Assembly (NCBI GenBank): GCA_030834445.1
Contig: JAURFC010000001.1
Coordinates: 214,544 to 278,543 of the forward strand
Source: Bacillota bacterium
GTDB taxonomy: Bacteria > Bacillota_I > Bacilli_A > RFN20 > CAG-826
Direction of reading: 5' to 3'
Length of the DNA stretch: 64,000 bases
A program made the translations under genes and the position numbers. Shown here one piece after another: positions 1 through 9,540 of this stretch; position 1 is the stretch's first letter; each line of letters starts with the position of its first letter. Below the pieces are notes generated by a model, which saw only the letters and a program-made list of their open reading frames with translations, had not been told where the DNA came from and did no database searches.

Positions 1-589
1 GTAAGCGACCTGAATGATGTAAATGTAAGAAATACATCTTTTTGCCACCCGTTTTCATATACTTTGCGGTTACTTCTCGCACTTTTTCTTCATAGTCAAA
101 ATGAATGGAAGCTAATTTTTCACCTTGTACTTCATTATTAACAACGACTAGGGGAATTTTGTAACTTGAGAGTTTTGCAATATCCGATTGATCGAGTTCA
201 TCATCAAAAATAATCGCACCATCCACATGGGATGTAATCACTTTTTCAACGACTTGTAGAGCATCTTCTTTGGATTTATTCGTTACGAATAAAGTTAATT
301 GGTATCCGAGTGTTTTTGCTTCATCCGTCATTCCGTTTAACATGTTGGCGATATACACATAGTTTGCACTTGGAATCACAATACCGATGTTGGTTGTTTT
401 ATTCGTTGCAAGTGCTTGTGCAAGACGAGATGGTTTATACCCAAGACGTGCAATCGTTTCCTCAACCCTTTTTTTTGTTTTTGCAGTGACATTCGAATTA
501 TTATTGATGACGCGTGACACTGTCGCTAGAGAAACCCCAGAAGCAACGGCAACTTCATAAATTGTGACGCGATCTTTCATGTTTTTCAT
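1..589 (-). CDS. LacI-family transcriptional regulator (N-terminal part; runs off the left edge)
   Basis: About 196 codons are visible; the C terminus lies outside the window. It starts at ATG 589-587 behind a good GGAGGA Shine-Dalgarno. Residues 6-28 form the LacI helix-turn-helix (TIYEVAVASGVSLATVSRV), followed by the NNNSNVTAKTKKRV hinge-side segment and a periplasmic-binding-protein-like effector domain (NIGIVIPSANYVYIANMLNG). The family binds palindromic operators and is usually released by a sugar or nucleoside ligand; the ligand cannot be read here. It lies on the same strand as and downstream of pncB but has its own -10 box and a near-palindrome upstream, so autoregulation is likely. 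Family assignment is firm, target genes unknown. Confidence 0.93.
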   Translation of the reverse strand, partial: MKNMKDRVTIYEVAVASGVSLATVSRVINNNSNVTAKTKKRVEETIARLGYKPSRLAQALATNKTTNIGIVIPSANYVYIANMLNGMTDEAKTLGYQLTLFVTNKSKEDALQVVEKVITSHVDGAIIFDDELDQSDIAKLSSYKIPLVVVNNEVQGEKLASIHFDYEEKVREVTAKYMKTGGKKMYFLHLHHSGRL

Positions 590-619
590 GAAATCATCCT
601 CCATACTGAAATTTCTTAC

Positions 620-642
620 ATTATAAATGAAAATATTTTACA
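620..642 (-). promoter_or_regulatory. lacI-type gene promoter with a candidate operator
   Basis: On the minus strand a perfect TATAAT (620-625) lies 30 nt before the ATG. Just upstream, 628-642 is a near-palindrome (TGAAAATATTTTACA on the plus strand). The -35 region is poor. A palindrome inside the promoter spacer is a typical place for a LacI-type autorepressor to bind; this is inference from position and symmetry. Confidence 0.45.
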
Positions 643-674
643 TTCCACTACTAATGCTTGGAAGTTAATACTTG

Positions 675-1775
675 TTAAAGAGGGAATAAAACGCGTTCTA
701 ATCGATGACTATCGAGTTTTTTTCGACCAAATTTTGCTTGATCTTCACCGTTCAGCATGACAAGGTCTCCGGTAAAGTTCGTGCGTAATGTCACTAAGTA
801 CAACCCCACACCATACAAATCAACCGGGGTATTTTCGCGTTCAAATCGAGCAATTTTTTCAGGATTAAAACCCGAACTTACAATAATTTTTACATGGTGA
901 AAACCATTTTCATTTAAGGCATTTCGTAACGCTTTAATGAGCGGCGGATTCACGCCATGAACATCGCCTTGAATGGCTTCAGGATGCCGGGTAAAGTAGG
1001 CATCGATTAAACTTTGCGACGTATCGACTCGCACAGCGCCAAGGTCTTTCGGAAATGCGTGTGCGACTTTTAAGGACTCCGTGATTACATCATTGGTGTA
1101 GTCCACGAGGGCCGTAATTTTTTCATTCGGAAACGTTTGATGATATAACGTAGCTGCTTTAACGATATCACCTTGGCACATTTGGATCAGAGCATGCGGC
1201 ATTGTCCCCATCCCTTTACCACCCCACCACGATCCTTGAGCATCCGTACTTACTTTTTGAATGCCTGAAACATAACTCGCATAGCCATCACCCGCTTGGG
1301 TGTGATAATCATCTTGACGATCCGCCATGGAAAACACCGGTTTTCCATTCGCCACTTTTAATACATCACGAGTATTGGAAGCGACGGAAGTCCTTCGTGA
1401 CAAAATACCATCAATCGTGGATTCTAAAAATCCAAAATCTTCATAACGACCTTCAATGGTTAAGATGGGTTCTTTACCGTTTAATGGATCTCCGTCATGA
1501 AGGGCATGAATAACTAAATCTTCGGGATGACGCGCACACGTATGAATTAAGGCAATTGCTTCATCAATGCCACATGCAATTAAATCATTTTGCCATTGAA
1601 AAAATTGCATATAGACGCGTTGATTAGGAAGAAATTGCTCAACAATTTTTCGGGTTTTTAAAAAATAATTCGCCGTATAAAATCCTGCTTTTAACGAGGA
1701 AGAAAACTGAAACGTTTCGTTCGTTAAACGTTTCATTTTGCCCGCCTTTTTTAATTCAACTTCTGGTTGTAGCAT
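675..1775 (-). CDS. pncB: Nicotinate phosphoribosyltransferase
   Basis: 366 aa. The family makes nicotinate mononucleotide from nicotinate, PRPP and ATP, the entry step of NAD salvage. Family-typical segments are the F-Q-F..SLKAGFYTANYF N terminus, the SMADRQDDYHTQAGDGYAS region, GTMPHALIQM, and the C-terminal VSSGFNPEKI phosphoribosyl-binding stretch. The length fits the shorter archaeal/Thermotoga-like class rather than the 480-490 aa class. The start at 1775 is set by AGGAGA eight bases upstream and overlaps the ytpR 3' end by 20 bp; an internal ATG 39 bp later has a poorer site. NAD kinase is encoded at 53690. Confidence 0.88.
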   Translation of the reverse strand: MLQPEVELKKAGKMKRLTNETFQFSSSLKAGFYTANYFLKTRKIVEQFLPNQRVYMQFFQWQNDLIACGIDEAIALIHTCARHPEDLVIHALHDGDPLNGKEPILTIEGRYEDFGFLESTIDGILSRRTSVASNTRDVLKVANGKPVFSMADRQDDYHTQAGDGYASYVSGIQKVSTDAQGSWWGGKGMGTMPHALIQMCQGDIVKAATLYHQTFPNEKITALVDYTNDVITESLKVAHAFPKDLGAVRVDTSQSLIDAYFTRHPEAIQGDVHGVNPPLIKALRNALNENGFHHVKIIVSSGFNPEKIARFERENTPVDLYGVGLYLVTLRTNFTGDLVMLNGEDQAKFGRKKLDSHRLERVLFPL

Positions 1776-2370
1776 AAAAGTCTTCTCCTAATTCTTTATC
1801 GTTCCACGCTTGCAACATCACACCCGCTTGTGTAACGGGTTCGATCCCGAGTGTTTTTTGTGAACAAAACATGCCTTCGGTTTTTTGTTTTAGCATCATG
1901 GTGGTTTCCATCATTGAACCATCATTCATGAGCGCACCATCTACGGCAACGACCACACCACTACCTACGCTGACGGTGGCTGAATTTGTCACGATTTGTC
2001 GGGTGAACGTACCCAAGTTAACTTGACACACGAATAAGTGGTCCGAATCAGGATGTTCTTCTTTTTGTGTGAGTCTCCCTTTGATAAATCCAGAGGAAAA
2101 GGGTCGAAGAGGGGATGGTAAGGCAATGCCTTCAAGTTCTGTTTCTAAGTAGGCGAGTAAGTCCTCATTGATTTTTCGTACGATGCCAGGTTGAAGTGAA
2201 AATTTTTCATTTAACGTTTCATTCCATGGAATATTGATGCCAATCAATTGATTCTGACAGTACAACAGCTGATGCCCGCGATGAACTTCAACACGATCAG
2301 CTGTTTTCGTTTGTTGATAGATCAAAAACAACCATTGGGAAAAGTGACGAGGTTGAACGAGCGCGTACAT
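1756..2370 (-). CDS. ytpR: YtpR-family tRNA-binding domain protein
   Basis: 204 aa. The C-terminal half (about residues 90-195) is an OB-fold EMAP/tRNA-binding domain of the type fused to PheRS beta and MetRS, with the signature HPDSDHLFVCQVNLG and a final GIEPV..AGVMLQ. The N-terminal half matches the small domain that precedes it in Bacillus YtpR. The precise role is not established in the family. It is packed between the M42 peptidase, which ends one base upstream, and pncB, which starts inside its 3' end, so the three are translated from one message. Confidence 0.85.
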   Translation of the reverse strand: MYALVQPRHFSQWLFLIYQQTKTADRVEVHRGHQLLYCQNQLIGINIPWNETLNEKFSLQPGIVRKINEDLLAYLETELEGIALPSPLRPFSSGFIKGRLTQKEEHPDSDHLFVCQVNLGTFTRQIVTNSATVSVGSGVVVAVDGALMNDGSMMETTMMLKQKTEGMFCSQKTLGIEPVTQAGVMLQAWNDKELGEDFYATTRS

Positions 2371-3459
2371 TTAACGATCCTCACGTTGAAGTTGTTCAAA
2401 TCGAGTGATAGAAAAATCTTTTAACATGGTGAGCAAGGTTTTCTTACTGGCAAAAAAATCATAGGTATCAAGAATAGTGGACGGAGAATGAATACTTCGT
2501 GCGACGATACAGTGCGTTAACGTCATCACACCCGCGTTGGATTTATGAACCGCTCCCGCATCGGTCCCCCCTGGAGAATCAAAATATTGAAAAGGTACGC
2601 GCGCGCGTTTCGCCATTTTTTCTTGATAAGCTAACAACGTAGGACGTGCTACCATGGAACGATCTAAATACCGCAATAAGACGCCTTGCCCTAACTGACC
2701 GAGTTCATCCGGTTTTCCGCTACTATCGCGTGCCGGTGAGCAATCTAACACAATCGCAAAATCCGGATGAATACGATGGGTCATGGTTTGTGCACCTCGT
2801 AAACCGACTTCTTCTTGGACCGAGGCACCTACATAAAGATCATAAGGTAAGTCTTTGCTTTCTAACGCGTCAAGAATGGAAAGTCCCATCACAAGACTGT
2901 AGCGATTATCAAACGCTTTTCCTAAAATGCGTTGACCGCCTGCTAAGGTTTGAAAAGGTGCATCAAAGGTTACCATCGCCCCGAGTTGAATTCCCGCTTC
3001 AAGAACAGCTTTTTTTGAAGATAATCCCACATCAAGGTAAACATCTTCCACGCGAGGAATGGGTGGTGAACCTGCGCCAAGTAAATGGGGTGGTGTTGCA
3101 TCTATGGCACCAATCACGTATGTTTTTTGCGTAGTTTTTACGCGCATACGTTGGGAGGTTAACGTTAACGGATTGATACCTCCAATTGGCAATAAGCGCA
3201 GCATCCCGTTGTCTTCAATTTTGCTGACGATAAAACCAATCTCATCCATATGGCCCATGATCATCACTTTTAATGCATGAGGGTTTTTGGATTTTTTAAC
3301 CGCAAAAATAGAACCTAAAGCATCGGTAATAATGGGGAGATTTTTTGCTTCAAAATGTCGCTTTAAAAATGCAGCAACTTCATTTTCTTGACCGGAAATG
3401 GCATTTTTTTCTGAAAGTGTTTTAAACCAAGATAATTCTTTTTTTGTTAAGTAATTCAT
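2371..3459 (-). CDS. M42-family metalloaminopeptidase (PepA/FrvX-like)
   Basis: 362 aa. Co-catalytic two-metal aminopeptidase of the M42 tetrahedral peptidase family, cytosolic, trimming N-terminal residues from oligopeptides. Visible ligand motifs in order are GHMDEIGF, KAFDNRYS, QEEVGLRGA, DCSPARD and a late His in THCIVARSIHSP. The length matches the family (about 350). The ATG overlaps the trmB stop as ATGA. With PepV and PepP it makes the window rich in peptide-degrading enzymes, which suits an organism that lives on amino acids or peptides, though that lifestyle is inference. Exact substrate preference cannot be told. Confidence 0.9.
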   Translation of the reverse strand: MNYLTKKELSWFKTLSEKNAISGQENEVAAFLKRHFEAKNLPIITDALGSIFAVKKSKNPHALKVMIMGHMDEIGFIVSKIEDNGMLRLLPIGGINPLTLTSQRMRVKTTQKTYVIGAIDATPPHLLGAGSPPIPRVEDVYLDVGLSSKKAVLEAGIQLGAMVTFDAPFQTLAGGQRILGKAFDNRYSLVMGLSILDALESKDLPYDLYVGASVQEEVGLRGAQTMTHRIHPDFAIVLDCSPARDSSGKPDELGQLGQGVLLRYLDRSMVARPTLLAYQEKMAKRARVPFQYFDSPGGTDAGAVHKSNAGVMTLTHCIVARSIHSPSTILDTYDFFASKKTLLTMLKDFSITRFEQLQREDR

Positions 3460-4073
3460 CGTTTTTTTGCTATCAACCGATAAATCGGTTCTCCTCTATC
3501 GCGAAAGTATCGCTCATATTCCGTGGCAACGTCCCCGTCTTCTACCGAATCATACGGTTCTTGCACGAATATTATATCATATGGAAAAAGTGCTAAATTT
3601 TTCAGGGTAAACGCGAACAAATCATGATTATCTGTCTTCATGATGAGTAACCCTGATGCTTGAAGAATCCGTGTGATTTTTTCTAAATTACCGATGGCTG
3701 TTAAACGTCGTTTATGGTGACGTAATTTCGGCCATGGATCAGAAAAATTTAAATAAATGGTTTGAAAGGTTTCATCTTTCATCGTTAAGGAAAATTTTGC
3801 AAAATCGCCTAAGAGTAAATGAACATTCGGAAGTTCATGTTCAAGAACCTTTTTAAGTGCAAAGGCAAAAACGGTAGTCGCCCGTTCAATCCCATAATAA
3901 TAAATATGCGGGTTTAGCGATGCTTTTCCTACGATAAAATCGCCTTTTCCCATACCAATTTCCAAATGAGCATGGCTGGCATGTAGGACGACAAAAGGAT
4001 GATCGTCTTGGGTAATTCGTGAGGCGTTTTCAGCAATAAGAGGCTTGGCCCAAGGTTTATTTTTTAAGCGCAT
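3456..4073 (-). CDS. trmB: tRNA (guanine-N7-)-methyltransferase
   Basis: 205 aa. Makes m7G46 in the variable loop of tRNAs using SAM. The SAM-binding motif is seen as LEIGMGKGDF near residue 37, and the family signature as NFSDPWPKLRHHKRRL near residues 115-130, where the Asp and the basic run contact the target guanine. Length is normal. It overlaps pepV by 17 bp and the M42 gene by 4 bp. A trmB-pepV neighbourhood is also found in Bacillus, supporting vertical inheritance. Confidence 0.95.
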   Translation of the reverse strand: MRLKNKPWAKPLIAENASRITQDDHPFVVLHASHAHLEIGMGKGDFIVGKASLNPHIYYYGIERATTVFAFALKKVLEHELPNVHLLLGDFAKFSLTMKDETFQTIYLNFSDPWPKLRHHKRRLTAIGNLEKITRILQASGLLIMKTDNHDLFAFTLKNLALFPYDIIFVQEPYDSVEDGDVATEYERYFRDRGEPIYRLIAKKR

Positions 4074-5430
4074 GCATGCGACCTAAATCTGCCATCGCAC
4101 GTGCATAAATACTAATACTACGCGTGAAGTCTTCTAAATCGATTTTTTCATCGTTTTCGTGAATAAAGTCTTCTTTTCCAGGAAATTTACTGCCAAAGGC
4201 AACGGTATTTTTTGCTTCTTTTGCATACGTTCCACCACCAATGGTCACCATTGGGGTTTTCTTATCACCGGTTTCTTCTTGATACGCATTTAATAAGGTT
4301 TGAATCATGGGTGAATCAGGTTGCATCAATAACGGTTCTGATACCATTAACGCCTGGAACGAAAGTGGTTTGGGTGTAATGGTCTTAACGCCTTGGGCAA
4401 CGGTATCAAAGGAGACGGTTTCAGGATATCGATAATTGGCGATTAATGAAAATTTTCCTTTGATTAAGTGAATTAAACCCACATTCAGCGTTGTTTCATG
4501 AAGGAGTTTACTGCGATAATATTGACCGAGTTTTTTCCCGTTAAATTGACTGTATTGTTGCGCAATCCTCACGAGTTCGGGGAAAGGATAAATACGCGCT
4601 AACACGCCTAATAGTTTCGTACCGGCATTCACACCCAATTGCGGTAAGGACCCATGAGCCGCTTTTCCAAACAAGGTGATGGTTGTGGTTTTTCCTTCAT
4701 GCTTAACCGAATAGGGAAGTTTAGTGGCTCGCAAGATCGGTTCAATACGATCATAGCGATCAATAACAGCCGTCGCTTCATCAATCACGGAGTTGGCCAC
4801 AATGCCAGCCCGAATTTCATGAATCGAGGGCCAGGCTACTTTTCCAGAAATTTCATAATTAGCAATCCCTTTTTCTCCGTAGATTAACGGAAAATTACCA
4901 TCGGGGGTAAACCCACTTTCCGGGTAAGGTTTTTTTAATTGATGGAAGTAATATTTTAAGCAACCGCTGCCTTTTTCTTCATTACCACCAATGACAAGCC
5001 GCACTTGATAACCCTCAATGAGGGAATGATCTTTCAAGAGTTTTAAAGCATAAAATGCTGCTAGGGCAGGACCTTTATCATCTGAGGTCCCTCGACCATA
5101 CATTTTTTCATTTTCAATCACACCACCAAAAGGGGGATGAATCCATCCTTCGGCAACGGGAACGACATCCGCGTGCGCATACACACCAATGAGTGGGCCA
5201 TTTCCAATGGTAATTTCTGTTGCATGACCATCACAATAATCGACTTTGAATCCTTCTTTTTCAGCAAGTTTTCCGATAAACTGTAATGCTTGATAAACGC
5301 CTTCACCATAAGGTTTCTTTTTACCAATCGTTTTTTCATCGTGAATGGAATTAATTTGAATCCAGGAACTTAATTGACGAATCGCTTCCTCAAAATAAGG
5401 TTCTGCATAAGTTTGAAATGGGGTTTTCAT
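4057..5430 (-). CDS. pepV: Dipeptidase PepV (M20 family)
   Basis: 457 aa. Dizinc dipeptidase of the M20 family that releases amino acids from unblocked dipeptides in the cytosol. Metal-site motifs are GVYAHADVVPVAEGW (about residues 83-97), GTSDDKGPALAA, and GGNEEKGSGC with the catalytic Glu pair, plus a C-terminal IGGGTYAKEA stretch typical of PepV. The ATG at 5430 is preferred over the GTG one codon earlier because AAGGAG lies nine bases upstream, inside the stop region of the transporter gene. Co-transcription with the upstream ECF gene is likely. Confidence 0.92.
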   Translation of the reverse strand: MKTPFQTYAEPYFEEAIRQLSSWIQINSIHDEKTIGKKKPYGEGVYQALQFIGKLAEKEGFKVDYCDGHATEITIGNGPLIGVYAHADVVPVAEGWIHPPFGGVIENEKMYGRGTSDDKGPALAAFYALKLLKDHSLIEGYQVRLVIGGNEEKGSGCLKYYFHQLKKPYPESGFTPDGNFPLIYGEKGIANYEISGKVAWPSIHEIRAGIVANSVIDEATAVIDRYDRIEPILRATKLPYSVKHEGKTTTITLFGKAAHGSLPQLGVNAGTKLLGVLARIYPFPELVRIAQQYSQFNGKKLGQYYRSKLLHETTLNVGLIHLIKGKFSLIANYRYPETVSFDTVAQGVKTITPKPLSFQALMVSEPLLMQPDSPMIQTLLNAYQEETGDKKTPMVTIGGGTYAKEAKNTVAFGSKFPGKEDFIHENDEKIDLEDFTRSISIYARAMADLGRMHALKK

Positions 5431-5434
5431 CACG

Positions 5435-6055
5435 TTATCTCCTTGCGTTAATTATACGACGAATGCTCGGAATTTTCGAGGATGCAACCGCAAGCGTAGG
5501 CAGTAAGAAAAAAGCGATGAGGGCTTCCCAAATGCCATTGAGGCTGAGCACCAAAAGAATAAACGTCCAATACGTTTCATTAAAGCCAATGCCGGCGAGC
5601 GCTTCAAGCACATTTTGTCCTTGTAATAATCCCATGATGCCTAAAACAAGCAAGGTATGCATTACGGTAAAAATCGCTGCAAACATGGCTAGTACACTTC
5701 GTTGAATCCAAACTGTTTTTAGTAACGTTTGAATCAAAGTAAATCCGATTCCCGCCAGGAGACCAAACATGAGGCGTGGGGTAATGGAAATTAATGGGTT
5801 TTGAAAGAAGGGATCGAGAATTCCCGTTGGATTGGCACTGGCTTGCCAAAACGAAAGAAAGCCAAATAAAAAACCATAATATAATCCCCCTCGCCAGCCA
5901 AATAAAAATGCACCGACAAGGACAGGAATGTGCATGATGGTAAAGGATACCGCAGGATTAATCGTAATAAAGCCTAAGGAAGGTATCAGTCCCATTAAAA
6001 GCAAAATGGCCGTCAGCATTGCATTAAACGACATCACAAAAAGACGTTGATTCAT
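5435..6055 (-). CDS. ECF transporter substrate-binding (S) component, probably for pantothenate
   Basis: 206 aa, six hydrophobic segments, with the ECF S-component hallmark of an N-terminal helix, small residues (PAVSFTIMHIPVLVGAFLFG) and a Gly-rich GWRGGLYYGFLFG. S components bind the vitamin and need a shared energizing module encoded elsewhere. The ATG overlaps the stop of coaX (ATGA), so the two genes are translationally coupled. Coupling to pantothenate kinase argues that the vitamin is pantothenate (PanT-like); this substrate is inference from context. Confidence 0.75.
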   Translation of the reverse strand: MNQRLFVMSFNAMLTAILLLMGLIPSLGFITINPAVSFTIMHIPVLVGAFLFGWRGGLYYGFLFGFLSFWQASANPTGILDPFFQNPLISITPRLMFGLLAGIGFTLIQTLLKTVWIQRSVLAMFAAIFTVMHTLLVLGIMGLLQGQNVLEALAGIGFNETYWTFILLVLSLNGIWEALIAFFLLPTLAVASSKIPSIRRIINARR

Positions 6056-6822
6056 AAAAATAACTCCTTGTTTTTTTGATAAATTGTGAATAAACCATCA
6101 ACATTTAAAAAAGGATCCCATTGAACATCGCTAGGTAGATGATCGTTAAAATAATGACTGTACCCTCCCGTCATAATTTTTTTGCATGGATAACCCATTT
6201 CTTTTTCAATTCCATTCATGAGATTAAAGACCATCGCTTCATGACCCAAAATTACACCTGATGTAATTGAATCAGGGGTGTTTTTTCCAAGAATTTTTGT
6301 GGGTCGTTTTAAGGGAATATCCATGAGTTGAGACGCTTTTCCAATGAGTGCTTGATAGGAAATCATAAACCCAGGAAGAATACTAACGCCAATCAAACGA
6401 CCGTGTTGATCAATACCGATGAGTTTTGTTGCCGTCCCTAAATCTGCAATGATACAGGGATAGCCATAGCGGTTCATCGCTTGAACCCCATCGACAACTA
6501 GATCACTCCCAAGTTCGCTAGGATGGTCAATTTGTATGGGTAGTCCTGTCTTAAAACCTTTGGAAAAAACAACCGGTTTTTTGTGAAGGAGTGCGGTTAA
6601 AATCGTTACCATCATCGGGGTGATTGAGGGCACAACACTACTGATGAAAATTGCTTCTGGCAAGGTTAAACAATACCGCGAGAGCATCGGTTGTAATTTT
6701 ATTGTAAATTCATCTTCGGATAAATTATGTTCGGTAAGAACGGTAAAAAAAGCAGTTCGCTTTTCGTTTTCATAGGTTGCAAAGCTTAAGGCAGTATTGC
6801 CAATATCTAAGACTAAAACCAT
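6052..6822 (-). CDS. coaX: Type III pantothenate kinase
   Basis: 256 aa. Phosphorylates pantothenate with ATP, the first step to coenzyme A. ASKHA-fold motifs are visible: DIGNTALSFATY at the N terminus (phosphate 1), SELGSDLVVDGVQA in the pantothenate-binding region with its catalytic Asp, IADLGTATKLIGID (phosphate 2) and a MTGGYSHYF stretch near the C terminus. The start follows GGAGGT at 5-6 nt spacing. CoaD, a later step, is at 49894; no coaBC gene lies in the window. Confidence 0.93.
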   Translation of the reverse strand: MVLVLDIGNTALSFATYENEKRTAFFTVLTEHNLSEDEFTIKLQPMLSRYCLTLPEAIFISSVVPSITPMMVTILTALLHKKPVVFSKGFKTGLPIQIDHPSELGSDLVVDGVQAMNRYGYPCIIADLGTATKLIGIDQHGRLIGVSILPGFMISYQALIGKASQLMDIPLKRPTKILGKNTPDSITSGVILGHEAMVFNLMNGIEKEMGYPCKKIMTGGYSHYFNDHLPSDVQWDPFLNVDGLFTIYQKNKELFL

Positions 6823-6883
6823 AGTACCTCCGCTCTCATCTTGTTACCAAGTATGATGCTAGTGTAAGTATAAACTATCGGCA

Positions 6884-9289
6884 CTAAATGACGATAAAAT
6901 TTACTAATTTATTTTTAACGACAATTACTTTTTTAATGGTTTTACCCTCAAGATATTTTTGCACTTCAGGTTTTGCTTGAATCACGGTTTGAACCGCTTC
7001 ATCACTTAAACCATTTTCAACTTCAATCGCCACCTTAAATTTTCCATTTAAGCTGACTGCAATCGAGAGCGTCGATTGAATGAGTTTCGTTTCATCATAG
7101 GTCGGCCAAGGTGAAAAGGCGAGCGTTCCCTCAAATCCTAAAAGCGACCATAATTCTTCGCCAAGATGGGGAGCAACACACGAAAATAATTGAATAAAAC
7201 CTTTTAGATATGGACGATATATCGAGGGTGCCTTATATGCTTCATTAATGAAAATCATCATTTGCGAAATCGCCGTATTCATTTGTAAATTTTCAAAATC
7301 AAGCGTAACTTTTTTTACAAGGGTATGATACGCAAAATCCAACGATTGATCATTTGCGTCTTGTTGAAGGGATTGATAATCTGGAGCTACCATGAGGCGA
7401 TAGACACGGTCTAGAAATCGCCGTGCCCCTTCTAGCCCACTATTGGACCAAGGAAGTGACGCTTCAAGGGGTCCCATAAACATTTCATAAAGACGTAACG
7501 TATCGGCACCAAATTGATCGATAATTTCATCAGGGTTGACAACATTTCCGCGAGATTTTGACATTTTTTCTCCGTTTTCACCTAAAATCATGCCTTGATG
7601 AAAAAGTTTTTTAAAGGGTTCTTGGGTCGTAACAACCTCTAGGTCAAATAAAAATTTATGATAGAACCGAGCATAAAGTAAATGCAAGACAGCATGCTCA
7701 GCACCCCCCACATAAAGATCCACGGGTAACCAATGTTTAAGGAGTTTTTCATCCGCGATTGTCGTGTCATTTTTGGGATCTAAATAACGAATATAATACC
7801 AGCAACTTCCCGCCCATTGAGGCATGGTGTTTGTTTCACGTACATACCGTTTTCCATCAAGGACAACATCGAGCCAAGATCCTGCATGAACTAAGGGAGA
7901 TTCACCCGTACCGCTTGGTTTAAACTCTTTTAATTCGGGTAGTAATAAGGGTAGCTCATCCACTCTAACAGGAACGATTTCTCCGGTTTCTTTTTCAAAC
8001 ATGACCGGAATGGGTTCTCCCCAATAACGTTGACGCGAAAACAACCAATCCCGAAGTTTATAATTGGTTTTCCAGCGACCTTGTTGCGTGGCAATCAGTT
8101 TTTCTGTGATGATTAGTCGAGCATCTTCAATCAACGTCCCATTCGCGTTTTCAGAGGCGATGTGGGGTGCATCATCAATCATCGCCGCGCTTCCATCAAA
8201 CCCTTCCAAAACAGGAATTATCGGCAGATCATACGTTTTAGCAAAGGCAAAATCACGTTCATCATGGGCAGGAACGGCCATGACGGCACCCGTACCATAA
8301 CCATAAAGAACATAATCAGCGACCCAAATGGGTAATCGGGCTTGATTGACTGGATTAATGGCATAAGCTCCCGTAAATACTCCTGTTTTTTCTTTATTAA
8401 GTTCGGTTCGATCTAAATCAGATTTTGTTGAAACCACTCTTCGGTATGCTTCAATGGCATCACGTTGCGAAGCCGACACAATGACATCGACCAGGGGATG
8501 TTCTGGAGCAAGGACACAATACGTAGCACCATACAAGGTATCCGCCCGCGTCGTAAAGACTGTAAATTGTTCTGACGTTTTTTCAACTTGAAAATCGACT
8601 TCAGTTCCCTGTGATTTCCCAATCCAGTTTTTTTGCATATCCAAGGTGGATTTGGGCCAGTCTAAACCGTCAAGTCCATCGAGTAAGGAATCCGCATAGG
8701 CGGTAATTTTTAGGACCCATTGACGCATTAATCGCCGTTCGACAGGGAAGCCACCTACTTCGGATTTTCCATCAATCACTTCTTCATTGGATAAAACTGT
8801 TCCTAATGCCGGACAAAAATTAACGGGTTTTTCATCAATATAAGCGAGACCTTTTTCGAGAAATTTTAAAAAGATCCATTGCGTCCACTTGTAATATTGC
8901 GGATCCGTCGTTGCAAGTTCTTTCGTCCAGTCATAACTAAACCCAAGGGCTTGAATTTGTTTTTTAATATTCGCGATATTTTTTTCAGTAAATCCCGCAG
9001 GATGATTATTAGTTTTTAACGCGTATTGCTCGGCAGGCAAGCCAAACGCATCCCACCCCATGGGATGCAAAACGTTATACCCTTGCATCCGTTTCATACG
9101 GGCGATAATATCGGTGGCCGTATAGCCTTCAGGATGACCAACATGGAGTCCTTGGGCAGAAGGATAAGGAAACATATCCAGGATGTAGTATTTGGGTTTT
9201 GAAAAATCATAGACATCGGTGACAAAAATTTGCTCTTTTTCCCAATAGGCTTGCCACTTCGGCTCGATTTTTTTGTGATCGTAATTCAT
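6884..9289 (-). CDS. leuS: Leucyl-tRNA synthetase
   Basis: 801 aa, the usual length for bacterial LeuRS. Class I signatures are the HVGH version of HIGH at residues 49-52 and [10 protein letters not shown] near residue 575. The CP1 editing domain lies between them, with [12 protein letters not shown] and a [15 protein letters not shown] stretch containing the Asp that recognises the misacylated amino acid. The C terminus ends in the short [11 protein letters not shown] tail typical of LeuRS. The start follows GGAGG. Expression is controlled by a T-box leader immediately upstream, so the gene is induced when uncharged tRNA-Leu accumulates. Confidence 0.97.
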   Translation of the reverse strand: MNYDHKKIEPKWQAYWEKEQIFVTDVYDFSKPKYYILDMFPYPSAQGLHVGHPEGYTATDIIARMKRMQGYNVLHPMGWDAFGLPAEQYALKTNNHPAGFTEKNIANIKKQIQALGFSYDWTKELATTDPQYYKWTQWIFLKFLEKGLAYIDEKPVNFCPALGTVLSNEEVIDGKSEVGGFPVERRLMRQWVLKITAYADSLLDGLDGLDWPKSTLDMQKNWIGKSQGTEVDFQVEKTSEQFTVFTTRADTLYGATYCVLAPEHPLVDVIVSASQRDAIEAYRRVVSTKSDLDRTELNKEKTGVFTGAYAINPVNQARLPIWVADYVLYGYGTGAVMAVPAHDERDFAFAKTYDLPIIPVLEGFDGSAAMIDDAPHIASENANGTLIEDARLIITEKLIATQQGRWKTNYKLRDWLFSRQRYWGEPIPVMFEKETGEIVPVRVDELPLLLPELKEFKPSGTGESPLVHAGSWLDVVLDGKRYVRETNTMPQWAGSCWYYIRYLDPKNDTTIADEKLLKHWLPVDLYVGGAEHAVLHLLYARFYHKFLFDLEVVTTQEPFKKLFHQGMILGENGEKMSKSRGNVVNPDEIIDQFGADTLRLYEMFMGPLEASLPWSNSGLEGARRFLDRVYRLMVAPDYQSLQQDANDQSLDFAYHTLVKKVTLDFENLQMNTAISQMMIFINEAYKAPSIYRPYLKGFIQLFSCVAPHLGEELWSLLGFEGTLAFSPWPTYDETKLIQSTLSIAVSLNGKFKVAIEVENGLSDEAVQTVIQAKPEVQKYLEGKTIKKVIVVKNKLVNFIVI

Positions 9290-9300
9290 TGCATTTCCTC

Positions 9301-9454
9301 CAATAAAAAAACGTCCATTTTGAAGGACGCTTTTAAGCGCGGTACCACCTTACTTTACACGTGAACGTGCACACTCAAACCCTTTTAACGCAAGGGTACG
9401 AATTGATACATTTTGGGTGAGAAGAAGGGACGCCCTTCGTATTCCAAATCAATT
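9301..9454 (-). promoter_or_regulatory. T-box riboswitch leader of leuS with an unusually short Stem I
   Basis: The transcript carries the diagnostic T-box AGGTGGTACCGCG (9338-9350), which pairs with the tRNA 3' end. A terminator follows. Upstream are two simple hairpins (ACCCTT/AAGGGT near 9383-9397, then GCACG/CGTGT near 9356-9371). The 5' element is closed by AATTGAT (9448-9454) with ATCAATT (9401-9407). Inside lie a TTGG/CCAA helix, an internal loop, and a 6-bp GAAGGG/CCCTTC hairpin with a 3-nt loop. The 3' side of the internal loop contains CTC at 9419-9421 followed by A, a plausible leucine specifier codon with the usual following purine. The distal arm that grips the tRNA elbow in classic T-boxes is absent. 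Confidence 0.88.
9305..9330 (-). terminator. Regulatory intrinsic terminator of the leuS T-box
   Basis: GCGTCC / GGACGT stem with an 8-nt loop followed by seven Ts on the minus strand, directly after the T-box motif. The 5' half of the stem can alternatively pair with the T-box bulge region to form the antiterminator, as in other transcription-controlling T-boxes. Confidence 0.85.
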
Positions 9455-9460
9455 AAATGT

Positions 9461-9469
9461 ATTTTAGCA
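9461..9469 (-). promoter_or_regulatory. leuS promoter (extended -10)
   Basis: Minus-strand TGC followed by TAAAAT; the predicted transcription start near 9454 coincides with the first base of the T-box Stem I. No good -35 is present, which the TGn extension could compensate. Confidence 0.6.
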
Positions 9470-9486
9470 TAATTAAGCAAAATATG

Positions 9487-9515
9487 TTGTGAATTTCTCG
9501 GATCCGTGATACTAT
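9487..9515 (+). promoter_or_regulatory. rpmB promoter
   Basis: TTGTGA (9487-9492), a 17-bp spacer and TACTAT (9510-9515), about 25 nt before the rpmB ATG. It faces away from the leuS promoter within 20-50 bp. Confidence 0.7.
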
Positions 9516-9540
9516 CTACACGTTGTCGGAGGAGATCAAA

